Below, in pieces: positions 33,716 through 41,136 of a stretch of 41,728 nucleotides of DNA. The number at the start of each line of letters is the position of its first letter. Positions within the stretch are counted from its first letter, which is position 1. Both the position numbers and the translations under genes were made by a program. Source of the stretch: Gemmatimonadota bacterium (lineage in GTDB: Bacteria; Gemmatimonadota; Gemmatimonadetes; Gemmatimonadales; GWC2-71-9); assembly GCA_016209985.1 (NCBI GenBank), contig JACQVB010000261.1, positions 1 through 41,728 on the forward strand. Reading direction: 5' to 3'. The notes under the pieces were generated by a model. It saw nothing but the letters and a program-made list of their open reading frames with translations, did not search any database and was not told the origin of the DNA.

Positions 33716-35083
33716 ATGACAACCATTCGACGGCTGCTCCCGCTCTGCGCGCTGCTCGTCGCGGGCGGCTGCAACTTCGATGTTCCGGATTACAACGCGC
33801 AGAGCATCAACGCGCTCGAGCAAGGGGCGACCCCGACGGCCATCAATACGGCGTCGGTCGGTCTCCTGGTCGCTTCGCGCAACTTCAACAGTTCGTTTCT
33901 GACTTCGTATGTCGTGTCTGCAGGGGAATTCGGACGCGAGGGAATGGAGCTTGATCCCAGTAACGCCCAGCACCCGGTGGACCGCCTCAATCAGATAGGG
34001 TCCAGTGAGCCGGATTACGCGGGGTATGGGCGGGCCTACATCCTGATCAAGCAGGCCAACGCGATTCTGACTGCGTTGCCAGGCGTCACCGGGATGACCG
34101 ACCAGCAAAAGGAAGCGGTGCGGGGGTTCGCCAAAACCTTCCAGGCCCTGGCATTCCTGCGTCTCAATGCGGTGTTCGACAACTCCGGGGTCCCGATTGA
34201 CGTAGACATCCCGACCAGTGCCCCTTTGGCGCCCATTGCGTCCAACGCCGAGGTGAAAGCGCGGATCGTGCAATTGCTCGATCAGGCGAAAACCCACCTG
34301 ACCAGCGGCGGGACGGCCTTCCCATTCAAATTGAGCTCGGGCTTCGCCGGTTTCGACACGCCGCTTACGTTCTTGAAGTTCAACCGGGCCCTGCGCGCGC
34401 GGATAGCGGTGTACCAGCAGGACTGGACCGGCGCATTGACGGCCCTGGGCGAGTCGTTCATCTCGACCACCGCGTCACTCAGGTTGGGCGTATCCGACAC
34501 CTACAGCCCCAACCAGGGCGAACTGTCGAATCAACTCTACGACCCGACCTGCCGGCAGTTGTTCAGCATTTCGCAGAATGAGACGGACGCGCAGCTTCAG
34601 GCGGACGGCGTGACGTTGGACCAGCGGTATCTGGACAAGATCCAGAAGATTACGCCGAAAGTGGTGGTCGGAATCCCCGTAGCGCACTGCTTCAAGATCT
34701 ACAGCACGTCGTCGACGCCGATTCCGATCATTCGCAACGAGGAGCTCATCCTGCTCCGGGCCGAGGCGGAACTGCAGACCGGAGCGCGGGCCAGCGCACT
34801 CGCTGACATCAATGTTATTCGGGTGAACTCCGGACGGCTGGCGCCACTTGCGGCCGATCCCGGCGATCCCGGATTGCTGGACGAGTTGTTGTACCATCGG
34901 CGCTACTCCTTGATGTGGGAAGGCGGCCACCGCTGGATCGACGCGCGGCGGTACAATCGGCTGGCGCAGCTGCCCAAGGCGCTGCCGGCACATTTCATCT
35001 TTCCGTACCTGCCGCTTCCCTTGAACGAATGCAACCCGCGTCAGAACGTGCCCGCCGGCTGCAAGGCCCCGCCGGGGATTTAA
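33716..35083 (+). CDS. SusD/RagB-like substrate-binding outer-membrane lipoprotein
   Basis: 455 residues from ATG at 33716 (GGGAAG upstream; ATG 33692 is an alternative). Lipobox LVAGGC gives a lipid-anchored mature N-terminus CNFDVPDYN. The body is the SusD helical TPR-like fold (YAGYGRAYILIKQANAIL, VRGFAKTFQALAFLRL, NEELILLRAEAELQTG, LLYHRRYSLMWEGGHRWIDARR, split at W). It forms the lid of the SusC channel and captures the substrate at the surface. It starts 26 bp after the SusC stop, so is co-transcribed. No separate terminator follows until the duplicated hairpin at 35140. Confidence 0.93.
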   Translation: MTTIRRLLPLCALLVAGGCNFDVPDYNAQSINALEQGATPTAINTASVGLLVASRNFNSSFLTSYVVSAGEFGREGMELDPSNAQHPVDRLNQIGSSEPDYAGYGRAYILIKQANAILTALPGVTGMTDQQKEAVRGFAKTFQALAFLRLNAVFDNSGVPIDVDIPTSAPLAPIASNAEVKARIVQLLDQAKTHLTSGGTAFPFKLSSGFAGFDTPLTFLKFNRALRARIAVYQQDWTGALTALGESFISTTASLRLGVSDTYSPNQGELSNQLYDPTCRQLFSISQNETDAQLQADGVTLDQRYLDKIQKITPKVVVGIPVAHCFKIYSTSSTPIPIIRNEELILLRAEAELQTGARASALADINVIRVNSGRLAPLAADPGDPGLLDELLYHRRYSLMWEGGHRWIDARRYNRLAQLPKALPAHFIFPYLPLPLNECNPRQNVPAGCKAPPGI

Positions 35084-35106
35084 TGAAGGTGAGAGTGCTC
35101 CCGTGA

Positions 35107-35138
35107 AAGGAGTGCCAAAAGCGGCGAAGGTGAGCTGA
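35107..35138 (+). pseudogene. Relic 3' end of a propeller-protein gene
   Basis: The nine codons GVPKAAKVS plus the TGA stop of paralogue 3 (27002-27031) recur exactly at 35109-35138. No propeller gene precedes them: SusD ends at 35083. The relic is continuous with the duplicated hairpin and S9-like 3' end, so a fifth propeller gene once lay here, or recombination placed its tail here. Confidence 0.88.
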
Positions 35139-35139
35139 A

Positions 35140-35190
35140 GGGCGGGTCGGCGGGTCGTTCCTCCCCCTTTCGCGACCCGTCCACCCGCCC
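35140..35190. terminator. Long GC hairpin between convergent SusD and S9-like genes
   Basis: Same structure as at 27033: arms 35140-35157 and 35173-35190, 18 bp with two mismatches, 15-nt loop. It probably terminates the propeller4-SusCD operon and the converging M20-S9 operon. Confidence 0.7.
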
Positions 35191-35198
35191 ATCTGCCT

Positions 35199-37145
35199 CT
35201 ACTGCCGCCCAAATGTCGCCGCAGCCGCCGGCCCCGCGACGCTGGTCTTCAGGTACTGATCGAAGAAATCCAGCATGTCCAGCAGGAGCTGGCGGCTGTT
35301 CTCCCGGCCGGAGACGTAGTAGGTCTCGCCCGGATAGGTCTTGTACTTCACCACCTTGAATTCCTTCTCCAGCGCCAGGGCGTATTCCTGCGACGCGATG
35401 ATCGGCGGTACGCCTGGCCGCCAGGCGGTCTCCTTGCCGATACCGTGCACCAGGAAGACCGGCGCCTTCACGTTCTTCACTTCGAAGATGGATGAGTTGC
35501 GGCGGTACACCGCGGCGCTGTCGGGATAGGGCCCCCATTCGTACGCCAGCAGCTTAGTGTGTTGCAGCTCCGCGTTGTAATCCTGGAAGCTGATCCAGTT
35601 GGCGTATCCGGACTGCGGCATCGAAGCCTGGAACACGTCGGGCGCCCTCACCACCGCGGCCAAGCTCATGATGCCGCCGTAGCTGATCCCGGTGATGCCG
35701 ATGGCCGAGGAGTTCACATAGGGTAGTGCCTTGAGGTAGTCCGCCGCGGCGACCACATCGTTCAAGTCGCACCGGGTCCAGCAGGGATTGTTGGCGTCTT
35801 CAAACGTCTTTCCGTAGCCCGAGCTGCCGCGAATGTTGGGCAGAATCACGACATACCCCATGTGCGCCAGAAACTGTGGTTGCAGCGCGTAGGTGTCGCT
35901 GAATTGGCCGGTGGGGCCGCCGTGGACGTAGACGATGCCGGGAACGCGATCGCCCGAGCGCAGCGCGGGCGGCCGGTATACGTACGCCGAGATGGTGAAC
36001 TGGTCGCTCTGGTACGTGATCTTCTCCGGCTTGAGCAGCTCCTGTTCAGTATTCGCGGTAATGGATGATGTGAGCTGCACCGGCTTTGCGGCGCCGTCTG
36101 CGGCTACCACGTAGAGATCGGCTGGGTGGGTCGGGGTAGCCAGCGTGAAGGCCACACGTTTGCCGTCGGGCGACCACTCGGGATTGGCGGCGACCCCGGT
36201 CTCGAGCGGGACGACCGCCCGCGGACGGCCGCCCGCAACCGCACCGACCTGCACCTGCTGGGTGCCGTTGCGGTTCGCGATGTAGACCACGGACTGGCCG
36301 TCAGGCGACCAGCGCGCGTCACTCTGGTCGGCGTCTTCGGCCGCGAGCTGCCGCACCGGGCCGCCCGCCATCGGCGCGATCCAGTAGTCGAGCCAGCCGC
36401 TGCGATGGGAGCGAAAGAGGACGCTCTTGCCATCCGGTGACACCAACGGATAGCCGAAGCGGCTGCGGGTGCCCAGCGTTCCATAATCGAAGAGATCCTT
36501 GTCGCTCGTGAGCACGCGGGCAGTGCCGCCGCTCGCGGGCACGATCATCACATCGTGATCGGCCCAGCGGTCGTCGGCCCGCACGTAAACGACGTTCCGC
36601 GAGTCGGGCGTCCAGGTGGGATAGACCTCGTAGCGCTGGTCGGTGGTGAGGCGTTTGATCTCCCCGCCGGGACCGGCCACGGTCCAAACATCGAACTGGC
36701 CGTAGCGCAGGGCGGAGAAGGCGATGGCGCTGCCGTCCGGCGCCCAGGTGAAGGAGTTGATCCGGGCGCCGAGCCTGGTAAGCTGAACGTCGCGCTTGTC
36801 CGGTACCGACCACACCCAAAGCTCGGGCGATCCGCCCTTGTCGGAGAGGTAGGCGATCCGATCGCCACGGGGCGAGACCCGGGGGATTTGGGGGCTGATG
36901 TTCTCGGTGACGCGGGTGGCCGCGCCGCCCTCGGGCGACACGCTCCAGATGGCGAGCCCGCCTCCCTGGCTCGAGGGAAACAGGATGCGCGAGCCGTCCG
37001 GCATCCACTGCGGGCCGTCTGCGCCGACCAGCGAGCCGATCGACGTCAGCCTTGCTGCCGCGTCGCGGGGCGCGGATGGCTGTTGCGCCTGGGCGAATAC
37101 GGCCGACAGGCTCAACGCGATCACCAAGGTGCCTGCGTGTTTCAT
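35199..37145 (-). CDS. Exported S9-family (prolyl-oligopeptidase-like) protein 2, triad incomplete
   Basis: 648 residues with a signal peptide (MKHAGTLVIALSLSAVFAQA). Propeller repeats in residues about 35-350 (QWMPDGSRILF, RVSPRGDRIAYLSDKGG, TWAPDGSAIAFSA, RWSPDGQSVVYIA, EWSPDGKRVAFTL). Alpha/beta hydrolase about 375-635: YVHGGPTGQFSDTYALQPQF, LPNIRGSSGYGK and the nucleophile GITGISYGG (Ser488). As in its paralogue, the Asp position reads HGIGKETAW and the His position YPGETYYV, so the canonical triad is missing. Its ATG overlaps the M20 stop (ATGA) with GGAGGAAATAG as ribosome site, so the two are translationally coupled. The end TSVAGPAA..TFGRQ is nearly identical to paralogue 1. Confidence 0.9.
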   Translation of the reverse strand: MKHAGTLVIALSLSAVFAQAQQPSAPRDAAARLTSIGSLVGADGPQWMPDGSRILFPSSQGGGLAIWSVSPEGGAATRVTENISPQIPRVSPRGDRIAYLSDKGGSPELWVWSVPDKRDVQLTRLGARINSFTWAPDGSAIAFSALRYGQFDVWTVAGPGGEIKRLTTDQRYEVYPTWTPDSRNVVYVRADDRWADHDVMIVPASGGTARVLTSDKDLFDYGTLGTRSRFGYPLVSPDGKSVLFRSHRSGWLDYWIAPMAGGPVRQLAAEDADQSDARWSPDGQSVVYIANRNGTQQVQVGAVAGGRPRAVVPLETGVAANPEWSPDGKRVAFTLATPTHPADLYVVAADGAAKPVQLTSSITANTEQELLKPEKITYQSDQFTISAYVYRPPALRSGDRVPGIVYVHGGPTGQFSDTYALQPQFLAHMGYVVILPNIRGSSGYGKTFEDANNPCWTRCDLNDVVAAADYLKALPYVNSSAIGITGISYGGIMSLAAVVRAPDVFQASMPQSGYANWISFQDYNAELQHTKLLAYEWGPYPDSAAVYRRNSSIFEVKNVKAPVFLVHGIGKETAWRPGVPPIIASQEYALALEKEFKVVKYKTYPGETYYVSGRENSRQLLLDMLDFFDQYLKTSVAGPAAAATFGRQ

Positions 37146-38596
37146 CTATTTCCTCCTGCCTTCGCCAGAGTGACCACGACGTCAAAGTTGAAGCGGACGA
37201 ACCGATGCAGCTCGCTCTCCAGAATACGCTCCTGATCGCTGTGGGCGCCGAAGCCTTTCGGGCCATCCTCCACGTCGATCGCCGGCCCGATCCCGTAGCA
37301 CTGCACACCCCTGGCACGAAGGTAAGCCATGTCGGTGGCGCCGGTGCCCATGGTGGGCAGCGTTACGGTCTGGTAATGCCGGGTCACCGCAGCTTCCACG
37401 GCCTTGAACCCGTCGGAGTCGAGTCGCGCGTTCGGCGTCGGGGACCGGACGTCGCGCTGTCCGTACGTCACGTCTACGGTCGTGTCGTTGATCACCCGCC
37501 GCACGGTCTCGAGGAATGCCGCCGGGTCCTCATCGGGGAGAGTGCGCACATCCAGCGTGGCCTTTGCTTCCGAGGGAATCACGTTCACCCGATAGCCCGC
37601 CTGCACCATGACCGGAGCTATGGAGCTGCGGAGCATGGAGGAGTGGCGCGGCTCGTGCTCGAACAGATACTCATCGGCGCTCGCCGCGGCCGGCGAGTTG
37701 GTGGCCAGCACGGCCCGGTAGCGCGCCGCGTCCTCGGGTGGAGAGATCCCGGCCAAGCGGTCGAAGTAGGTCTGGGTCGTGCCGTTCAGGCGGATCGGCG
37801 CCCGCCAGGTTCCGATCGTGGCTATTGCCCGGGACAGATGGACCACCGGATTAGTCTTGAGCGGAATCGAGCCGTGGCCCGCCACGCCCCGCGCGGTGAG
37901 CTGGATCGCGCGGGGAATCTTCTCCAGAGTCTGAACCGTGGCGTAGCGTACCTTGCCGCCTACCCGCTCGATGTTGCCGGCCTCGGCCAAGCAATACTCG
38001 GCATCGATCTCCGGAAAGTGCTCTTTCACCATGAACTGGATGCCGACGCCGCTGGAGCCCTCTTCGCCGGCTTCGGCGAGGAAAATGACGTCGCGATCCA
38101 GCGGGACGTTCAGCCGCTTGAGCAGCAGCATCACCATCAGGCTGGAGGTCACGTTGTCCTTGTCGTCGACCGAGCCGCGGCCGTAGACGTAGCCGCCGTC
38201 GCGGGTGGCGCTGAAGGGCGGAAAGGTCCACTTGGCGGGATCCACGTTGACCACATCGGTGTGCGCCATCATGAGGAGCGGCCGCTGCCTGCCGGTTCCC
38301 TTGAGTCGGGCGACCACGTTGGGGCGATTCGGCTGGAGGGCGAACAGCTGGACGGGAATGCCGTCTTTCTCCAGGACGTCCTTGAGATAACTCGCCGCCG
38401 GCAGCTCGTTTCCGGGTGGGTCGCTGGTATCCATGCGAAGGAGCGCCTGGAAGTGCTGCATGGTTTCCCGCTCGACAGAGGCCCAGTCGGGACTCGCGGG
38501 CATCGGTGCGGGGCGGGCCTGGCCGAGCAGCAGGGAAGGTGCCAGCGCGGCAAGAACGAGCGAGACGGCCACGAGGTCACGAGGGCTGGGTCGCAT
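37142..38596 (-). CDS. Exported M20-family metallopeptidase
   Basis: 484 residues with a signal peptide ending LLLGQA. The M20 di-zinc site is complete in what can be seen: His112 and Asp114 (MMAHTDVV), the bridging Asp in YGRGSVDDKDN (144/145), the general base/ligand Glu pair in LAEAGEEGSSG (178/179), the lid-domain His in GVAGHGSIPLKTNP and the late His in KGFGAHSDQER. Such enzymes cleave C-terminal or dipeptide bonds. Coupled with the S9-like gene, it suggests final breakdown of peptides in the periplasm. It is divergent from the SDR gene with a 96-bp gap. Confidence 0.94.
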   Translation of the reverse strand: MRPSPRDLVAVSLVLAALAPSLLLGQARPAPMPASPDWASVERETMQHFQALLRMDTSDPPGNELPAASYLKDVLEKDGIPVQLFALQPNRPNVVARLKGTGRQRPLLMMAHTDVVNVDPAKWTFPPFSATRDGGYVYGRGSVDDKDNVTSSLMVMLLLKRLNVPLDRDVIFLAEAGEEGSSGVGIQFMVKEHFPEIDAEYCLAEAGNIERVGGKVRYATVQTLEKIPRAIQLTARGVAGHGSIPLKTNPVVHLSRAIATIGTWRAPIRLNGTTQTYFDRLAGISPPEDAARYRAVLATNSPAAASADEYLFEHEPRHSSMLRSSIAPVMVQAGYRVNVIPSEAKATLDVRTLPDEDPAAFLETVRRVINDTTVDVTYGQRDVRSPTPNARLDSDGFKAVEAAVTRHYQTVTLPTMGTGATDMAYLRARGVQCYGIGPAIDVEDGPKGFGAHSDQERILESELHRFVRFNFDVVVTLAKAGGNR

Positions 38597-38692
38597 AGGT
38601 CCCGATGCTCACGAGGAATGTGGCTCTATGTTAACGTCCGGTCACATGATTCGCCTGTTGGACGACCCACCCAAGGAGGCGTCGCGAGCCGA

Positions 38693-39445
38693 GTGACCGA
38701 GCCTCAGGACTTCACCGGCCGTGTTGCCATCGTCACCGGCGCGGCACGCGGCCTGGGACACGCCATCGCGGCCCGGCTGCTGGACCGCGGCGCTTCGGTT
38801 GCTATCCACGTGCATGACCCCGCGAAGGCGGATGCAGCGGCAGCGTCACTCGGCAGCGAAGTGCTCGCGATTGCCGGCGATCTCACCGATGAGGAAGTGA
38901 TCGCGGCCATCGTGGCCCGAACGCTCATTCGATTCGGCAAGATCGACATCCTGATCAACAATGCCGCGCTCGCGTTGCCGACTCGGTTCGAACAGATCAC
39001 CCCAACCGAGTGGCGGCGGGCGGTCGAAGTGAATCTGACCGCTCCATACCTACTGACCCAGGCGGCCCTCCCCGGCATGAAGTCCCAGCATTACGGCCGG
39101 ATCGTCAACGTGTCCTCCACCGCTGGCCGGAGTGTCAGCACTCTGGGCGGCGCTCATTACACCGCCACCAAAGCCGGTCTGCTGGGCCTCACCCGGGCTG
39201 CCGCGAAGGAACTGGGCAAGTACGGAATTACCGTGAACGCGGTCTGCCCGGGAATGATCAATACCGAGCTGACCCGGGAGACGGCGACCCCGGATCAGCT
39301 GCAACGCATTGTGGATGGCTTTCCGATACCGCGATTGGGCACGCGGCTCGAAGTAGCAGACCTGGTCTGTTTTGCGGCATCGGAGCGGGCCGGCTACATC
39401 ACCGGCGCCTCACTCGACATCAACGGCGGGGACCTGATGATGTGA
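38693..39445 (+). CDS. FabG-like short-chain dehydrogenase/reductase
   Basis: 250 residues from GTG at 38693; AGGAGG lies upstream but with a long spacer, so a slightly earlier non-ATG start is possible. The longer open frame upstream is antisense to the M20 gene and not coding. Classical SDR motifs: TGAARGLGHAIA (NAD(P) binding), ILINNAALA, Ser in VNVSSTAG, YTATKAG (Tyr-x-x-x-Lys) and NAVCPGMINTELT. The C-terminal GYITGASLDINGGDLMM is typical of 3-oxoacyl-ACP reductase-like SDRs. The exact substrate is unknown. Confidence 0.94.
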   Translation: MTEPQDFTGRVAIVTGAARGLGHAIAARLLDRGASVAIHVHDPAKADAAAASLGSEVLAIAGDLTDEEVIAAIVARTLIRFGKIDILINNAALALPTRFEQITPTEWRRAVEVNLTAPYLLTQAALPGMKSQHYGRIVNVSSTAGRSVSTLGGAHYTATKAGLLGLTRAAAKELGKYGITVNAVCPGMINTELTRETATPDQLQRIVDGFPIPRLGTRLEVADLVCFAASERAGYITGASLDINGGDLMM

Positions 39446-39460
39446 GAGCTGGATCAATCC

Positions 39461-39483
39461 TACCAACGGTATTACCATTCGTA
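39461..39483. promoter_or_regulatory. Palindromic operator candidate of the toxin-antitoxin pair
   Basis: A 23-bp imperfect palindrome centred on 39472. The inner arms AACGGTA / TACCATT differ at one position, and the outer TACC / CGTA adds three more pairs. It ends 2 bp before the antitoxin ATG, where autorepressing antitoxins normally bind. Confidence 0.62.
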
Positions 39484-39485
39484 GT

Positions 39486-39788
39486 ATGACTGAATACCGG
39501 CTTCCTCCCAAGCGGCTGACGCGGGTGAGCGAGTTGATCGCCTCGTCCGGAACCAAGGCAAGGGCCTCGGTCACGATTTCTCGTGGTTTGCTTGCCGCTG
39601 CCGACCATGTCGCCGGAGAGGCCGGCCGCTCGGCGCTGATCGAGCGGGCCCTGCGTTCCTACTTGCGGCGCCTGGTGCGGCGGGCGCGCAATGAACGAGA
39701 GCGCGCCTTGCTCGACGCTCATGCCGTACGCCTCAACGCTGCGGCCGCCAGGGCACTGGCGGATCAGGCCGAGCCTGACGCCGAGTGA
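39486..39788 (+). CDS. MazE-like / ribbon-helix-helix antitoxin
   Basis: 100 residues. The central ASVTISRGLLAAADHVAGEA plus SALIERALRSYLRRLVRRAR has the strand-helix-helix pattern of RHH antitoxins, followed by a charged helical tail that would wrap the toxin. Its TGA overlaps the toxin start (GTGA), the usual coupling of type II toxin-antitoxin operons. A palindrome immediately upstream suggests autorepression. Family assignment rests on pattern and context. Confidence 0.78.
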   Translation: MTEYRLPPKRLTRVSELIASSGTKARASVTISRGLLAAADHVAGEAGRSALIERALRSYLRRLVRRARNERERALLDAHAVRLNAAAARALADQAEPDAE

Positions 39789-40111
39789 TTCGGGGCGAGA
39801 TTTACCGACTAGTCTCGCCGCCAGGGGGCGACCCTAGGCGTTCACGCTGTTATGTCGTCGTGAGTCGTCAGACCCTGTTGGACTCGAAAGCGGATAAGGT
39901 GATTTGCGCCCCCGTGAATACGGCGTTTGTGGGGCTGGAAACGCAGGTGGCAGTCGGTGAAGAGGAGGGCCTCAAGCACGCCTCGTGCGTGAACTGCGAC
40001 CAACTCGTCCTGATCGAGAAGTCGCGGCTTACCAACTATGTCGGAAGTCTGCCGGCAGGGAAGTTGCCCGCATTGCGGCGAGCGCTCCGGGTGGCACTCG
40101 AGGTCGACTAA
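39785..40111 (+). CDS. MazF/PemK-family toxin (endoribonuclease)
   Basis: 108 residues starting with GTG at 39785. MIRGEIYRLVSPPGGDPRRSRCYVVVSRQ (N-terminal strand and loop, in RGEIYRLVSPPGG then RCYVVVSR), KVICAPVNTA, and CDQLVLIEKSRLTNYVGSLP match the MazF/PemK fold; the last segment is the conserved D-x-x-x-x-x-x-K-x-R-L block. These toxins cut mRNA at short sites. It overlaps the antitoxin by 4 nt and converges on the TPR gene with a 29-bp gap. Confidence 0.88.
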   Translation: MIRGEIYRLVSPPGGDPRRSRCYVVVSRQTLLDSKADKVICAPVNTAFVGLETQVAVGEEEGLKHASCVNCDQLVLIEKSRLTNYVGSLPAGKLPALRRALRVALEVD

Positions 40112-40140
40112 CGGACCACCCACTTTCGCCGCGACTGCTC

Positions 40141-41136
40141 CTACTCTCCCTGAACCGCCGCGGCGCGCTGCCTCATTTCGTCGGCGCGTGAATGGGCGCC
40201 GAGCTTCTGGAACCCGGCTGCGGCCTCGGTCCAGCAGGCCGCCGCTTCCGACCCCCGTCCAGTAACCGCGAACAGCTCGCCCAGATCACGCTGTACCTCC
40301 GCCACCGACCAGGGGTGGGCCAGGGTGGTGGCCAGGTCCAGCGCCGCGCGTCCCATCCGCTCGGACTCCGCGACGCGTCCCGCCCGCCGCTCGAGGTTGC
40401 ACAGGATCCGCAGCGCCTCGACCTCGGCCAGCCGGTCTTCGCGTTTGCGCGCCAGCGCCAGCGCGCGCTCGACCTGCGCGCGGCCCAGCGGCAGGTCGCC
40501 CAGCAACGCCATCGCCTCGCCTCGCATCGCGAATGCCTGGGCGGCAAGCCGCCAGGTCTCGTCCCGCTCGGCGATCTCCAGGGCCCGTTCCGCCGCATCC
40601 TGGCTCTGTTCCAGATTGCCCAGGTCCCGCCAGACGATGCCGGTATTGATCAGCGTCTCGGCCACACCATAATCGAAGCCGACCTTCTCGAACCGGCTGG
40701 CGGCCAGCCGGTAAAAGCTGAGCGCGGTGGTGTGACGGGCGAGGTAGGACGCCACGTTGCCCAGGTTGTTGGCGCAGCGTGCGAGCATGAGCTCGTCGGA
40801 TAACCGGTCGGCGAGGGCCAGGGCCCGCGCAAACCCGCGCTCCGCCTCACGCAGCTCGCCCAGAGCAAAGGCGCCGGCGGAAGCCACGTTCTCGGTCCGC
40901 ATTTCGCCGTCCACGTCTCCCAGCGCGCGGTAACCGTCCCGGGCCTGCAGTGCGGCCGACCGGCTGCTGCTGAAATCGCCAAGCCGCCAGCGTGCCATGG
41001 CCGAAAGCAACAGCCATTCCGGCGACTGCCGTATCGGTAACGGCTGGGCGTCGAGCGACTCCCACGCCTCGCGGAAATGGCCCGCGTGGACCGCCCGGCG
41101 CGCGGAGCGGAGGGGATCTTCAAGTGCTGCCGTCAT
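40141..41136 (-). CDS. TPR-repeat protein coupled to a sigma-54 regulator
   Basis: 331 residues from ATG at 41136, chosen because homology begins at MTAALEDPLRSARRAVHAGH and GGAGCGG is upstream; a longer frame continues antisense-like through the regulator gene. It consists of tetratricopeptide repeats (EWLLLSAMARWRLGDFSSS, RCANNLGNVASYLARHTTAL, TLINTGIVWRDLGNLEQSQ, ALRILCNLERRAGRVAESE). No signal peptide, so cytosolic. Its start overlaps the 3' end of the sigma-54-dependent regulator by 17 nt, so the two are made together; it may serve as a sensing or scaffold partner. Confidence 0.87.
   Translation of the reverse strand: MTAALEDPLRSARRAVHAGHFREAWESLDAQPLPIRQSPEWLLLSAMARWRLGDFSSSRSAALQARDGYRALGDVDGEMRTENVASAGAFALGELREAERGFARALALADRLSDELMLARCANNLGNVASYLARHTTALSFYRLAASRFEKVGFDYGVAETLINTGIVWRDLGNLEQSQDAAERALEIAERDETWRLAAQAFAMRGEAMALLGDLPLGRAQVERALALARKREDRLAEVEALRILCNLERRAGRVAESERMGRAALDLATTLAHPWSVAEVQRDLGELFAVTGRGSEAAACWTEAAAGFQKLGAHSRADEMRQRAAAVQGE

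Larger units (their letters stand above)
35107..35284. repeat. Duplicated 178-bp block, copy 2
   Basis: Second copy of the block at 27000-27177, about 96% identical with no gaps. It links the relic propeller tail, the hairpin and the 3' end of the second S9-like gene. Confidence 0.93.

Noticed and set aside
27000-35284. The 178-bp repeats as ends of a composite transposon
   Set aside because: No transposase or integrase between them and no target-site duplication seen; they contain gene ends in the same orientation, so gene duplication explains them better.
37052-38692. N-terminal 547-codon extension of the SDR frame
   Set aside because: It is antisense to the M20 peptidase, whose metal ligands are complete; the SDR fold begins at 38693.
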